Shown here piece by piece: positions 10,244-18,935 of a stretch of DNA of 64,000 bases. Source of the stretch: Rubrivirga sp. SAORIC476 (lineage in GTDB: Bacteria > Bacteroidota > Rhodothermia > Rhodothermales > Rubricoccaceae). The stretch covers positions 1,905,578 to 1,969,577 of the forward strand of contig NZ_MVOI01000003.1 of the NCBI RefSeq assembly GCF_002283555.1. The letters run 5' to 3'. The position numbers and the translations under genes were made by a program. The notes beneath the pieces are model-generated. The model did no database searches, had not been told where the DNA came from, and saw nothing but the letters and a program-made list of their open reading frames with translations. Position 1 is the first letter of the stretch. Each line of letters opens with the position of its first letter.

Positions 10244-13200
10244 ATGGACCTGCTGCGTACCGTTCCCCAGGCCCACCGCGGGTTCGCGTCCGACGCCACC
10301 GCCGAGGTCGTCCAACTCACCGTCGACGGCCGCGCGGTGGAGGGCCGCGACGGCGAGTGGCTGGCGACCCTGCTCGACCGCCTCGACCAGGCCGACGGCC
10401 AGCGCACGGCGACCGAGGGCGGGCCGGGTGGCCACTCGGTCCCCCACGTCTGCTTCCAGCCGGAACTGGGGCCGATCCAGACCTGCGACACCTGCTTCGT
10501 CGAGGTCGACGGCACGCTGGCCCGCGCCTGCGCGACGCCCGTCCGCGCCGGGCTGGTGGTCGCCACGCGGACGGCCGCCTCGGGCGATGCGCGGGAGGAG
10601 GGGATGCACCGGTTGCTCGGGAATCACAACCTGTACTGCACGGTCTGCGACCGGAACAACGGCGACTGCCCGGTCCACAACGCGACCAAGCACGTCGCCG
10701 TCGAGCACCAGCGCTACCCGTTCGAGCGGAAGCCCTACGAGACCGACGCGAGTCACCCGTTTTACCAGTACGACCCCGACCAGTGCATCGTCTGCGGCAA
10801 GTGCGTCGAGGCGTGCCAGGAGGTCCAGGTCACCGAGACGCTCTCGATCGACTGGGAGGCCGACGTGCCCCGGGTGCAGTGGGACGGCGGCGCGCTCGCG
10901 GGCGAGTCCTCGTGCGTCAGCTGTGGCCACTGCGTGACGGTGTGCCCGTGCAACGCGCTCATGGAGAAGACCATGATCGGTGAGGCCGGTCACTTCACCA
11001 ACCTGCAGTCGAACGTCTTCTACCCGTCCGTGGACGTGGTCAAGGCCGTCGAGCCCTTCATCGGCAACAGCCCCATCTTCGCGCTCTCGGACGCTGAGGC
11101 CGCGATGCGCGAGGCCTCCATCGACAAGACCAAGACCGTCTGCACGTATTGCGGCGTCGGCTGCTCGTTCGAGGTGTGGACGCGCGAGCGGCGCATCCTC
11201 AAGATCGAGCCGACCGGCGAGGGGCCGGCCAACGGCATCTCGACCTGCGTCAAGGGCAAGTTCGGGTGGGACTACGTCAACGCGCCGGAGCGTCTGCGCG
11301 GCCCGCTCGTCCGCGTGCCGGACGGCCAGGGCGGCGAGACGTTCGCCGAGGCGACCTGGGACCACGCCCTGGAGACCGTCGCGACGCGGATGCGCGCCAT
11401 CGTCGACGCGCACGGGCCGGACTCGGTCGCCTTCATCGCGTCGTCCAAGGCGACGAACGAGGAGAGCTACCTCGTCCAGAAGCTGGCCCGCGCCGTGTTC
11501 AAGACGAACAACGTCGACAACTGCAGCCGCTACTGCCAGGCGCCCGCGACGGTCGGCCTGTGGCGGACGGTCGGCTACGGTGGCGACGCGGGCACGATGG
11601 ACGACATCCGCGCGGCCGACCTCGTGCTGATGGTGGGCACCAACACAGACCAGAGCCACCCCGTCCTGGCGGCGCACCTCCGGGCGGCCCAGAAGCAGAA
11701 CGGCCAGACCCACATTGTGGCCGACATCCGCGCGCACCTGACCGCCCAGCGCGCCGACGTGTTCATCCGCCCGACCCCGGGGACGGACCTGATCTGGATG
11801 AGCGCGGTCGCCAAGTACATCTTCGACCAGGGCTGGGAGGACCGCGCCTTCCTGGACCAGCACGTCAACCACGAGGCGAGCTACCGCGAGAGCCTGGAGC
11901 CGTTCACGCTCGCCTACGCGGAGCAGATGACGGGCATCGCGCAGGACACGCTGATCGACATCGCGCGGCGCATCGCCGAGGCGGAGACGGTCTGCGGGCT
12001 GTGGGCCATGGGCGTCACGCAGCACAAGATGGGCTCCGACACGAGCACGGCCCTCTCGAACCTGCTCTTGGTTACTGGCAACTTCGGCAAGCCGGGCACG
12101 GGCGGGTACCCGCTCCGCGGCCACAACAACGTGCAGGGGTGCTCGGACTTCGGCTCCATCAACACCTTCTTCCCCGGCTACCAGCCGGTCGACGACCCCG
12201 AGGTGCGGGCGACGTACGAGGCCGCGTGGGGCGTGCCGCTCTCGGCGACGAAGGGGCTGGACAACCGCGAGATGATCGACGCGATCCACGAGGGGACGCT
12301 GAAGGCCGTCTTCCTGGTCGGCGAGGAGATCGCGCTCGTGGACGCCAATGCGCACTACGTGCAGGAGGCGCTCGCCAAGCTGGACCTGTTCGTGGTGCAG
12401 GACATCTTCTTCTCGAAGTCGGCCCAGTTCGCGGACGTGGTGCTGGCGGCGAGCCCGAGCCTGGAGAAGGACGGCACGTTCACCAACACCGAGCGCCGCA
12501 TCCAGCGGCTCTACCAGGCCATCCCGCCCCTCGCTGACAGCCGCCCCGACTGGCGCATCCTGACCGACCTCGCGCGCCACTGCGGCCACGACTGGGGCTA
12601 CACGCACCCGGGCGAGATCATGGACGAGGTCGCGGCCACGACGCCGCTCTTCGCGGGCGTCACCTACGCCCGCCTCGCAGGCTACCGGTCCCTCTGCTGG
12701 CCCGTCGACGCGGACGGCACCGACACGCCGCTCCTCTACACGGACGGCTTCCACCTGCCCGACGGCAAGGCGCGGCTCTACCCGCTCGGGTGGACCGAGC
12801 CGAGTGAGGCGCCGGACGAGCAGTACCCGCTCCACCTCAACACGGGCCGCAACCTGGAGCACTTCCACGTCGGCAACCAGACGCACAAGTCGGCCGGGCT
12901 GAACGCGATCGTGCCGGACACCTACGTCGAGGTGTCCCACGACCTCGCCCGGGAGCGCGGGGTGGCGACCGGCGACTGGGTGCGCCTCGCGTCGCGGCGC
13001 GGCAAGGTGGAGGTGCAGGTGCTCGTGAGCGACCAGGTGCGCGACGGCGAGCTCTACATGCCGCTGTCGTCCGCTGCACACGCGGTCAACTACCTCACCT
13101 CGAACCACGTCGATCCAGACAGCCACACGCCTGCCTACAAGGAACTGGCGGTCCAGATGGAGGTGCTCGACGGCCCACCTCGGGGCGAGCGCCGCAAGCG

Positions 13201-13342
13201 TCCGATCGCGGCCACGCACCACCGCTACGGCTCGCCGACACCCCAGAACGGCGTCGAGGTGGAGCGCAAGTGGGCGCGGCCCGACTACGACCTGCCCGTC
13301 CTCCAGCGCCCGCCGGTCGGGTACAGGAGGGATGCGGGATGA
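10244..13342 (+). CDS. fdhF: formate dehydrogenase alpha subunit, Cys-type Mo-bis-MGD, with N-terminal Fe-S domains
   Basis: 1,032 residues, YrhE/YjgC-like. The N-terminal 240 residues resemble complex I subunit G: a [2Fe-2S] region with CFQPELGPIQTCDTC, a His/Cys cluster motif HNLYCTVCDRNNGDC, and two [4Fe-4S] motifs CIVCGKCVEAC and CVSCGHCVTVCPC. The molybdopterin oxidoreductase domain starts with CTYCGVGC (near residue 303). The active-site residue is Cys431 in NCSRYCQAPATVGL, not selenocysteine. The C-terminal molydopterin-binding domain includes NTGRNLEHFH. ATG at 10244 chosen; the frame extends further upstream without homology. No NADH-binding or quinone-reducing partner gene follows, so the electron acceptor is unknown. 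DUF1641 and fdhD follow directly. Confidence 0.95.
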   Translation: MDLLRTVPQAHRGFASDATAEVVQLTVDGRAVEGRDGEWLATLLDRLDQADGQRTATEGGPGGHSVPHVCFQPELGPIQTCDTCFVEVDGTLARACATPVRAGLVVATRTAASGDAREEGMHRLLGNHNLYCTVCDRNNGDCPVHNATKHVAVEHQRYPFERKPYETDASHPFYQYDPDQCIVCGKCVEACQEVQVTETLSIDWEADVPRVQWDGGALAGESSCVSCGHCVTVCPCNALMEKTMIGEAGHFTNLQSNVFYPSVDVVKAVEPFIGNSPIFALSDAEAAMREASIDKTKTVCTYCGVGCSFEVWTRERRILKIEPTGEGPANGISTCVKGKFGWDYVNAPERLRGPLVRVPDGQGGETFAEATWDHALETVATRMRAIVDAHGPDSVAFIASSKATNEESYLVQKLARAVFKTNNVDNCSRYCQAPATVGLWRTVGYGGDAGTMDDIRAADLVLMVGTNTDQSHPVLAAHLRAAQKQNGQTHIVADIRAHLTAQRADVFIRPTPGTDLIWMSAVAKYIFDQGWEDRAFLDQHVNHEASYRESLEPFTLAYAEQMTGIAQDTLIDIARRIAEAETVCGLWAMGVTQHKMGSDTSTALSNLLLVTGNFGKPGTGGYPLRGHNNVQGCSDFGSINTFFPGYQPVDDPEVRATYEAAWGVPLSATKGLDNREMIDAIHEGTLKAVFLVGEEIALVDANAHYVQEALAKLDLFVVQDIFFSKSAQFADVVLAASPSLEKDGTFTNTERRIQRLYQAIPPLADSRPDWRILTDLARHCGHDWGYTHPGEIMDEVAATTPLFAGVTYARLAGYRSLCWPVDADGTDTPLLYTDGFHLPDGKARLYPLGWTEPSEAPDEQYPLHLNTGRNLEHFHVGNQTHKSAGLNAIVPDTYVEVSHDLARERGVATGDWVRLASRRGKVEVQVLVSDQVRDGELYMPLSSAAHAVNYLTSNHVDPDSHTPAYKELAVQMEVLDGPPRGERRKRPIAATHHRYGSPTPQNGVEVERKWARPDYDLPVLQRPPVGYRRDAG

Positions 13343-13439
13343 GGCATACGGGATGAGGGACGCGTCAACCGATGCTGCCCCTCTCCATCCTGAGCCCCGC
13401 ATCCCTCTCCATCCCGAATCCCGCCATCCCTCTTTCCTC
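13343..13439. repeat. degenerate GGGAT / ATCCC repeat tract between fdhF and the DUF1641 gene
   Basis: The intergenic DNA after the fdhF stop opens with a G-rich run of GGGATGAG-type units and closes with a C-rich run of CATCCCTCTC / CATCCCGAATCCCGC units that abuts the ATG at 13440. The two halves are imperfect reverse complements, so the transcript could fold into a hairpin that presents the start codon just after its 3' arm. Confidence 0.5.
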
Positions 13440-13931
13440 ATGGCCCAGCCCCTCGCCTACGACCTCCCGCCCGCGCCGCCCGGCGAGCAGGCGTTTACCG
13501 CGCAAGACGACCTGAATCGACTGCTGGAGACCCTCCACACGTCAGGCACCCTGCGCGTGCTGAACGGGCTCGTCAGCCAGTTCCAGGAGGTGATGGCGGT
13601 CGTGCTGGACGGGCTGAACACCTATGAGGGACGCAACGGGCTCGCCAACCTGCTCGTGCTCGCCAAGCTGCTCGGCCGCATCGACGCCGACGGCCTCGAC
13701 CGGTTCGTGGCCGCCCTCGACCGCGCCCTCGCCGACGCCGGGGAGCGGCTGGACGACGCCGACGACGCGCCGGGCTCGCTGACGGTCTTGAAGAAGCTCC
13801 GCCAGCCCGAGGTGCGCCGCGGCCTCGACGCCGCGCTGACGCTGCTGGGTACCCTCGGCAGCCAACTCCACGATCCCCAGCCGCCCGTCCACTCGTCCCA
13901 CGATGGTCGCGACGGCGCGCAGCCGGAATGA
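13440..13931 (+). CDS. DUF1641 protein (YrhD/YjgD-like) partner of formate dehydrogenase
   Basis: 163-residue soluble protein. The body matches DUF1641, with short amphipathic helices such as LNRLLETLHTSGTLRVLNG and the glycine-rich stretch NGLANLLVLAKLLG. In Bacillus the homologues yrhD and yjgD sit beside the YrhE/YjgC-type formate dehydrogenases, so the pairing here is conserved context; the molecular role is not established. ATG at 13440 chosen because homology begins there. Its stop overlaps the fdhD start in an ATGA, indicating translational coupling. It could be a maturation factor or a small structural partner of the dehydrogenase. Confidence 0.8.
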   Translation: MAQPLAYDLPPAPPGEQAFTAQDDLNRLLETLHTSGTLRVLNGLVSQFQEVMAVVLDGLNTYEGRNGLANLLVLAKLLGRIDADGLDRFVAALDRALADAGERLDDADDAPGSLTVLKKLRQPEVRRGLDAALTLLGTLGSQLHDPQPPVHSSHDGRDGAQPE

Positions 13932-14782
13932 CAGTGCAGACGATCGCGTCCCGAGAGGTCGCCGTCGTGCGGGTCCGCGACGGGGCGCCCGAGGCGGACA
14001 TGGACTGGGTGGCGGCCGAGGAGCCGCTGGAGATCCGCCTGCGGTGGGGGACGGCCGCCGAGCCCCGCGTCCAGCGCCTCGCGGTCACTATGCGGACGCC
14101 CGGCCACGACGCCGCGCTCGCGCTCGGCTTTCTCGCAGGCGAGGGCGTCATCCACGCGCCCACCGACGTGATCGACGTGGCGCACACGCCGCTCCAGGGC
14201 GGCCAGCGCGATCCCAACATCGTCGTCGTCACACTGGCCGACCACGTCCGGTTCGACGCGCGGAGGTTGGAGCGGCACGTCTACACCACCTCCAGCTGCG
14301 GCGTCTGCGGGAAGGCGTCGCTGGAGGCCGTCGCGGTGTCGGGCGCGCCGACGCTGCCCGGCGGTCCGTCGCTCCGCCCGGAGACCGTTCACGCGCTGCC
14401 CCTCCGCCTGCGACAGGCGCAGGACGTGTTCGAGCAGACCGGGGGGCTCCACGCGGCCGCGCTCTTTACCGAGGCGGGCGAACTGGTGCGCGTGCGGGAG
14501 GACGTCGGGCGGCACAACGCCGTCGACAAGCTGGTGGGCTCGTTCCTGGCCGAGGGCGCCCACGTGCCGGCCGAGCACGTGCTGCTCGTGAGCGGCCGGG
14601 CGTCGTTCGAACTGGCGCAGAAGGCGCTGATGGCCGGGATCTCCGTGCTGGCCGCCGTCGGCGCCCCGTCGTCACTGGCGGTGGACCTGGCGACCGAGCA
14701 CGGGATGACGCTGCTTGGGTTCGTCCGCGACGGACGGTTCAACGTGTACGCGGGCGCCGGGCGGCTCGCCGAGGCGGGCTAG
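13928..14782 (+). CDS. fdhD: formate dehydrogenase accessory sulfurtransferase FdhD
   Basis: 284 residues, the usual family length. FdhD carries sulfur from a cysteine desulfurase to the Mo-bis-MGD cofactor, which is needed for formate dehydrogenase activity. The loop with the two essential cysteines is present as TSSCGVCGKASLEAV (near residue 123). Other family signatures are GFLAGEGVI, DVGRHNAVDKLVG and the C-terminal LLGFVRDGRFNVY. The start overlaps the DUF1641 stop by 4 nt. The 3' end overlaps the convergent nitroreductase gene by 4 nt. Assignment is secure and it supports the formate dehydrogenase call. Confidence 0.96.
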   Translation: MTVQTIASREVAVVRVRDGAPEADMDWVAAEEPLEIRLRWGTAAEPRVQRLAVTMRTPGHDAALALGFLAGEGVIHAPTDVIDVAHTPLQGGQRDPNIVVVTLADHVRFDARRLERHVYTTSSCGVCGKASLEAVAVSGAPTLPGGPSLRPETVHALPLRLRQAQDVFEQTGGLHAAALFTEAGELVRVREDVGRHNAVDKLVGSFLAEGAHVPAEHVLLVSGRASFELAQKALMAGISVLAAVGAPSSLAVDLATEHGMTLLGFVRDGRFNVYAGAGRLAEAG

Positions 14783-15402
14783 ACGGTCTCGACCACCTCG
14801 TCGTAGTCGAGGCGCGGCGAGCGGTCGAACCACGCGCCCTGCTCGGCCGGTCGGCCGATGTTGACGACCAGGAACGACCGCCACTGCCGGTCCGCGAAGA
14901 ACTCCGCGTCGACGCCGGCCGCGTCGAATCCGGCCATCGGACCGGCGGCCAGACCGGCAGCCCGGATGCCCAGGGTGAAGTAGCCCGCCTGGAGCCACGC
15001 GTTGTCGCGCGCCCCGGCCGCCCGCGCGGCGTCCTGCTCCGGGCTGCCCTCGAACCACGACTTCGCGGCGGGCGCGTGGGGGAAGACGCGCGGCAGGGCC
15101 TCGTGGAAGTCCGTGTCGTAGGCGAGCACGGCCACGAGGGGAGCGCTCTCGGTCTTGCGACGGTTGCCCTCGCCGACGTGAGGCAGGAGACGAGCCCTGG
15201 CTTCGTCGGAGCGCACCAGGAGAACGCGCAGGGGCTGGCCGTTCACGGCCGTCGGGCCCCACTTGACGAGGTCATAGATGGCCTCCATCTGCTCGTCGGT
15301 GACGGACTCGTCGGTGAAGGCGTTGGCGGTGCGGGCCTCGCGGAAGAGGAGGTCCTGCGCATCGTCGTCGAGGCGGAGGGGGGCGGAGAGGACGGGGAGC
15401 AT
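14779..15402 (-). CDS. rutE: nitroreductase-family protein, RutE (malonic semialdehyde reductase) type
   Basis: 207-residue FMN-dependent reductase. It matches the RutE/HadB branch: FREARTANAFTDESVTDEQ at the N terminus, then YDLVKWGPTAVNGQPLRV (the FMN-contacting strand) and LQAGYFTLGIRAAGLAAGPM in the C-terminal half. RutE reduces malonic semialdehyde to 3-hydroxypropionate in pyrimidine catabolism, but no other rut gene is present, so detoxification of another aldehyde or enal is equally possible. The last codons overlap those of fdhD tail to tail. The ATG follows a C-rich leader. Family secure, substrate uncertain. Confidence 0.85.
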   Translation of the reverse strand: MLPVLSAPLRLDDDAQDLLFREARTANAFTDESVTDEQMEAIYDLVKWGPTAVNGQPLRVLLVRSDEARARLLPHVGEGNRRKTESAPLVAVLAYDTDFHEALPRVFPHAPAAKSWFEGSPEQDAARAAGARDNAWLQAGYFTLGIRAAGLAAGPMAGFDAAGVDAEFFADRQWRSFLVVNIGRPAEQGAWFDRSPRLDYDEVVETV

Positions 15403-15507
15403 AGGGGTGGGAGGTGGGTCGGCGGCTCAACGCCTCTCCTACTTGTCTGTTGCAACAAGTAATTGCGAAGGGGCAGACATCCTGCCCCGGCACCAACGCC
15501 CGCGTGG

Positions 15508-16353
15508 TCAGCGGCGCTGGCGCACCACGAGGGCGATGCCACCGAGCGTCGCCACGGACGCCAGCACCAGGCGGGGGGTGACGGCCTCGCCCAGCAACGC
15601 CACGCCGCCCAGTGCTGCCAGCACCGGCACGCTGAGCTGGACCGTCGCCGCGGAGGTCGCCCGCAGGCTCGGGAGGACGGCGTACCACAGCGCATAGCCG
15701 AGCCCGGAGGTCACGGCGCCCGAGGCGAGCGCGTAGCCCAACCCCAGCCCGTCCATCCGGAGTCCGTCGCCCAGCGCGGCGGGAAGCAGTAGCAGCGCCG
15801 CCAGGGGGACGGCGCGCACGAAGTTGCCCGCCGTGTCGGCCGCCGGGTGCTGAGAGCCGCGGCCCCTCAGTGAGTACACGCCCCAGCCGACGCCCGAGGC
15901 GGCCATCAGCAGCGCGGGAACCAAGGGCGGCGCGGTCAGCCCGGGCAGCAACAGGGCGACGAGGCCGCCGACGGCCAGCGCGATCCCGGTCCACACCGGG
16001 AGACTCGGGCGGTCGCCCTGGAAAACGCCCCAGCCGATCATCGTTAGCTGGACGGCGCCGAACAACACGAGCGCGCCCGTGCCCGCGGCTAGTTGGAGGT
16101 AGGCGACCGAGAAGGCCGCCGCGTACACCATCAGCGCCACGGCCGAGGGCCAGCTTCCGCCCACTGCCTGGCGGCGCGCGCGGACGATCGTCCATAGCAC
16201 GAGAGCACCGGTCGCCACGCGGACGGCGGTGAAGCTCGCCGCGCCGGTCTCGGTCGTCGCCAGCCCCAGCCGGGCGAGCACCGAGTTGGCGGCGAACGCG
16301 GCCATCGTCGCCGAGGTCAGCAGGAGGACGGCGGGGCGGGAGAGGGTCGGCAT
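15508..16353 (-). CDS. EamA/DMT-family transporter
   Basis: 281-residue inner-membrane protein with about ten hydrophobic helices arranged as two EamA repeats. The first repeat starts at LLLTSATMAAFAANSVLARL, the second around LVPALLMAASGVGWGVYSL. The closing helices carry LGGVALLGEAVTPRLVLAS, the conserved G-E of the family (drug/metabolite transporter superfamily). I placed the start at the ATG at 16353, just before the first helix; the frame continues upstream without homology. It is divergent from the DUF7009/mobA pair with 50 nt between starts. Substrate unknown; exporters of amino acids or metabolites are common in this family. Confidence 0.88.
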   Translation of the reverse strand: MPTLSRPAVLLLTSATMAAFAANSVLARLGLATTETGAASFTAVRVATGALVLWTIVRARRQAVGGSWPSAVALMVYAAAFSVAYLQLAAGTGALVLFGAVQLTMIGWGVFQGDRPSLPVWTGIALAVGGLVALLLPGLTAPPLVPALLMAASGVGWGVYSLRGRGSQHPAADTAGNFVRAVPLAALLLLPAALGDGLRMDGLGLGYALASGAVTSGLGYALWYAVLPSLRATSAATVQLSVPVLAALGGVALLGEAVTPRLVLASVATLGGIALVVRQRR

Positions 16354-16403
16354 GGGGAGCACGGGCGGACGCCGAACGTACCGTCGCACTTTCCCCGCTC
16401 CCC

Positions 16404-16772
16404 GTGAAGCTCCGCATCCAGGACGACTCTCTCCGCCTGCGCCTGTCGCGCGGCGACCTCCGCACGCTCGACCAGACGGGCGCCGTCGAGGGCGCGATGC
16501 ACGTCGCACCGGGCGCCGTACTCCGCTACATCTTCTGCGCCGCTGAGGTCTCCCACCTCGGTGCCGAGGTGGAGGGGGGCACGGTGACCGTCTCGGTGCC
16601 GCGCGAGTGGCTTGCTGGATGGCCGGACGACGAACGCGTCGGGTTCGAGGGCACGCAGGACGCGGGCGACGGGCGGACGCTGCGCCTCCTCGTCGAGAAG
16701 GACTTCGACTGCCTGCACAAGCGGCCGGACGAGACGGACCTCTTCCCGCACCCCGATGCCGACGCGCGCTGA
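16404..16772 (+). CDS. DUF7009-family protein
   Basis: 122 residues, GTG start at 16404. The protein begins MKLRIQDDSLRLRLSRGDL and ends with a conserved-looking block KDFDCLHKRPDETDLFPHP, a pattern I associate with the small uncharacterised DUF7009 family. There is no signal peptide, membrane helix or metal motif other than the isolated Cys and His in the final block. Its last 17 nt overlap the start of mobA in another frame, so the two are translated together. A role in molybdenum cofactor metabolism is suggested only by this overlap and by the nearby formate dehydrogenase genes. Confidence 0.7.
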   Translation: MKLRIQDDSLRLRLSRGDLRTLDQTGAVEGAMHVAPGAVLRYIFCAAEVSHLGAEVEGGTVTVSVPREWLAGWPDDERVGFEGTQDAGDGRTLRLLVEKDFDCLHKRPDETDLFPHPDADAR

Positions 16773-17307
16773 GGTCACCGGGCTCATTCTTGCAGGGGGC
16801 GCGAGTCGGCGCTTCGGGCGCGACAAGGCGCTCGCGGCGCTGGACGGCGTTCCGTTCGTGGCGCGCGTCCACACCGCGCTGTCCGCCCACGCCGCTTCGG
16901 TGTTCGTGGCGACCGGGCCGACGCCGCGCGCCTATCCCATCGACGCCCGCGTGGTTCTCGATGCCGTCCCGGACGGAGGTCCGCTCGCTGGGCTGGCCGC
17001 TGGGCTGTCCGCCTGCGAGACGCCCTGGCTCGTGTCATCCGCTGTCGACCTGCCCTTTCTCACGGCTGAGGCCCTTCAGCCACTCCTCGGCGACGTGCCC
17101 GAGGCCGTCGATGTCGCCGTGGCGCTGGCCGACGATGGGCGTCGCCAGCCGACGGTGGCACTGTGGCGCGTGGCGACGGTCGGGCCAGTCGTGGCAGAGC
17201 GCCTGGCGGCGGGGCGACTCGCGCTGCACGGCCTCGTCGACCGGCTTGAGGCACGCGAGGTGTCCATACGCGGCCTCCACAACGTCAACCGACCGAGCGA
17301 ACTCTGA
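16756..17307 (+). CDS. mobA: molybdenum cofactor guanylyltransferase MobA
   Basis: 183 residues, near the family's usual 190-200. MobA couples GMP to molybdopterin to give the bis-MGD form used by formate dehydrogenase, encoded a few kilobases upstream. The nucleotide-binding N terminus is GLILAGGASRRFGRDKAL (GG-x-SxRxG-x-DK). PDGGPLAGLAAGL and SSAVDLPFL follow at the expected spacing, the latter corresponding to the metal/GTP DxP motif. The likely ATG (16756) lies inside the end of the DUF7009 gene. The C-terminal NVNRPSEL matches the conserved N-x-N-x-P-x-D/E ending. No other molybdopterin biosynthesis gene is in the window. Confidence 0.93.
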   Translation: MPTRAEVTGLILAGGASRRFGRDKALAALDGVPFVARVHTALSAHAASVFVATGPTPRAYPIDARVVLDAVPDGGPLAGLAAGLSACETPWLVSSAVDLPFLTAEALQPLLGDVPEAVDVAVALADDGRRQPTVALWRVATVGPVVAERLAAGRLALHGLVDRLEAREVSIRGLHNVNRPSEL

Positions 17308-17409
17308 CGGGTGGGCGAGCGGGAGGGCGCACGAAAGTCACAGGCGAGTCCGGCGACCCGGTCGGTAGGTTTTCTCGACCGACTCCTCTTGGATTCCATT
17401 TCGATCCCT

Positions 17410-18708
17410 ATGCGTCGCCTCGTCGTGTCGTGCCTCGTTCTCTTCGCTGTCGTCCTCGGCGCGTGCGACTCCGTGACGCTGGAGGAGCGCCAGGAGGAGT
17501 TCGAGGCCTCGGTGCCTCCGCTCCAGATCTCGGTCGAGGTCCTCAGCGCGAGTCCCGTCCGGGACACGCTTCGCGTCCGCGTCACGGGCGATAACTCAGA
17601 GACGGGCATCGCGTCTGTGCAGGGGACGCTCGGCGAAGAGCGTGTCGGGGCGTCTCCGCCGCAGGACGGCGTGTTGGAGTACGTGGCCTCAGTCAGTGAA
17701 CTGGACGGCACCCTCACCTTCGCGGTCGAGGTCCGGGACACGTTCATCGGGGTCGTGGACGGGGACACGCTGTACGCCGACCGGCTGGCGACGGCGAGTC
17801 TCCCGGTGGAGATCGAGCAGACGTTGTGGCGTCGCGGCGTTTCCAGCCCCTCGCCCTATGAGTCCGACGTGAGCGCGGTCTACTCCGGGGTCAGTGGCGA
17901 GCTGTGGGTGCACCTCTCGGAGTTTCCCTCGTCGTTCTGGTCCTCCACGGACGGGGTCTCCTTCGTGAAGCGGTCCACGGGGTTCGACCGCTACCTCGAC
18001 TCGGACGGCGAGGTGGCGTGGGTCGAGCACCGCACGGCAGCGGGGGGAGGGCAGACGTACCTCCACCGCGTCGACCTCGCGACCGGAGAGACTGGGGCGG
18101 CGTACCGGGTGTTCTACGACGACGGACTCCAGGCCGGAGCCGGGTTTGGGGAGGCGTTCTACGGCATCCACCAGAGTCGCCAGCACCTCATGCGCATCGA
18201 GGGGGAGCGCGTCGCGTTCATCGAGAGCGGCCCATACGAGTACGACTCGGTGCCCCCGTCCCTCCTCGGGTACCACATCTCGTCCGACGGCGTCCACTGG
18301 CTGGCGACGTCTGACCGCGGGGTGCTTCGAAACGACGGGACGGGCTGGCAGTCGACCTCGGGCCTCGGCTCCGACGCGGCGAGCCGCGTCGGCGGGACGC
18401 CGGACGGGCAGGTGTTCGCGCTCACCGGCCCGACCGGCGGACTGTGCACGGTCGCGACGTGGACCGGCTCGGGCTGGGCCGAGCAGGCGTCCTTCCCGCC
18501 GAGCACCTCGGGGTGCGGGACGGTGGCCCTGTCCACCCCAGGCCGGATGTGGGTCGGGGCCCCGGACGGCCACATCGTGCGGTACGTCGGCGGCGTCGCG
18601 GACCGACGCTATCGAGGTGCAGCGAGCGACCTTCTGGTCCAGGGCTCGACCGTCTGGGCGGCGACCAACGATGGCCTCATCGAGATCGACGACTACGACT
18701 CTCCGTGA
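17410..18708 (+). CDS. lipoprotein with propeller-like repeats, unknown function
   Basis: 432 residues. The N terminus RRLVVSCLVLFAVVLGACDS has a clear lipobox (LGAC), so the mature protein should be a lipoprotein. Residues 30-140 look like a beta-rich domain (LQISVEVLSASPVRDTLRV). The rest holds loosely repeated strands ending in segments such as ELWVHLSEF, RMWVGAPDGHIVRY and VWAATNDGLIEID, typical of beta-propeller sensor or binding proteins. No catalytic motif recognised. ATG at 17410 chosen because it starts the signal peptide and follows a C/T-rich leader. It stands alone, ending at a hairpin 14 nt downstream. Family not recognised. Confidence 0.75.
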   Translation: MRRLVVSCLVLFAVVLGACDSVTLEERQEEFEASVPPLQISVEVLSASPVRDTLRVRVTGDNSETGIASVQGTLGEERVGASPPQDGVLEYVASVSELDGTLTFAVEVRDTFIGVVDGDTLYADRLATASLPVEIEQTLWRRGVSSPSPYESDVSAVYSGVSGELWVHLSEFPSSFWSSTDGVSFVKRSTGFDRYLDSDGEVAWVEHRTAAGGGQTYLHRVDLATGETGAAYRVFYDDGLQAGAGFGEAFYGIHQSRQHLMRIEGERVAFIESGPYEYDSVPPSLLGYHISSDGVHWLATSDRGVLRNDGTGWQSTSGLGSDAASRVGGTPDGQVFALTGPTGGLCTVATWTGSGWAEQASFPPSTSGCGTVALSTPGRMWVGAPDGHIVRYVGGVADRRYRGAASDLLVQGSTVWAATNDGLIEIDDYDSP

Positions 18709-18721
18709 GCCCGCCTGCGGG

Positions 18722-18763
18722 GCCGCCGAGCCCCCCGAAGGAGGGGACCACAGGCTCGGTGGC
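18722..18763. terminator. hairpin after the propeller lipoprotein gene
   Basis: GCCGCCGAGCC (18722-18732) pairs with GGCTCGGTGGC (18753-18763), 11 bp with one G·U, enclosing a small CCCC/GGGG hairpin. It lies 14 nt past the stop, between convergent genes. The rest of the gap to 18935 shows nothing else I can name. Confidence 0.65.
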
Positions 18764-18935
18764 GAGCGACTCGCCCGCGGCGGCCTGGGAGCGCGTCGGT
18801 GCTCTGGTAGAGGACGCGTAGGGTCACAGCCGACCTCGGCGCAGAAGATTCCGACGAGAGGTGCCAGCGCTCCGCGGACCCCGTCGGTGGGAACGGAGTG
18901 TAACGCGCCGAGGAGCAGGGGTGCTCCCGGCGATG

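Noticed and set aside
10229-13441. A 1,070-codon minus-strand frame opposite formate dehydrogenase
   Set aside because: Low-complexity VRVRR-type peptide with no homology, antisense to a well-supported enzyme. Same codon-bias artefact.
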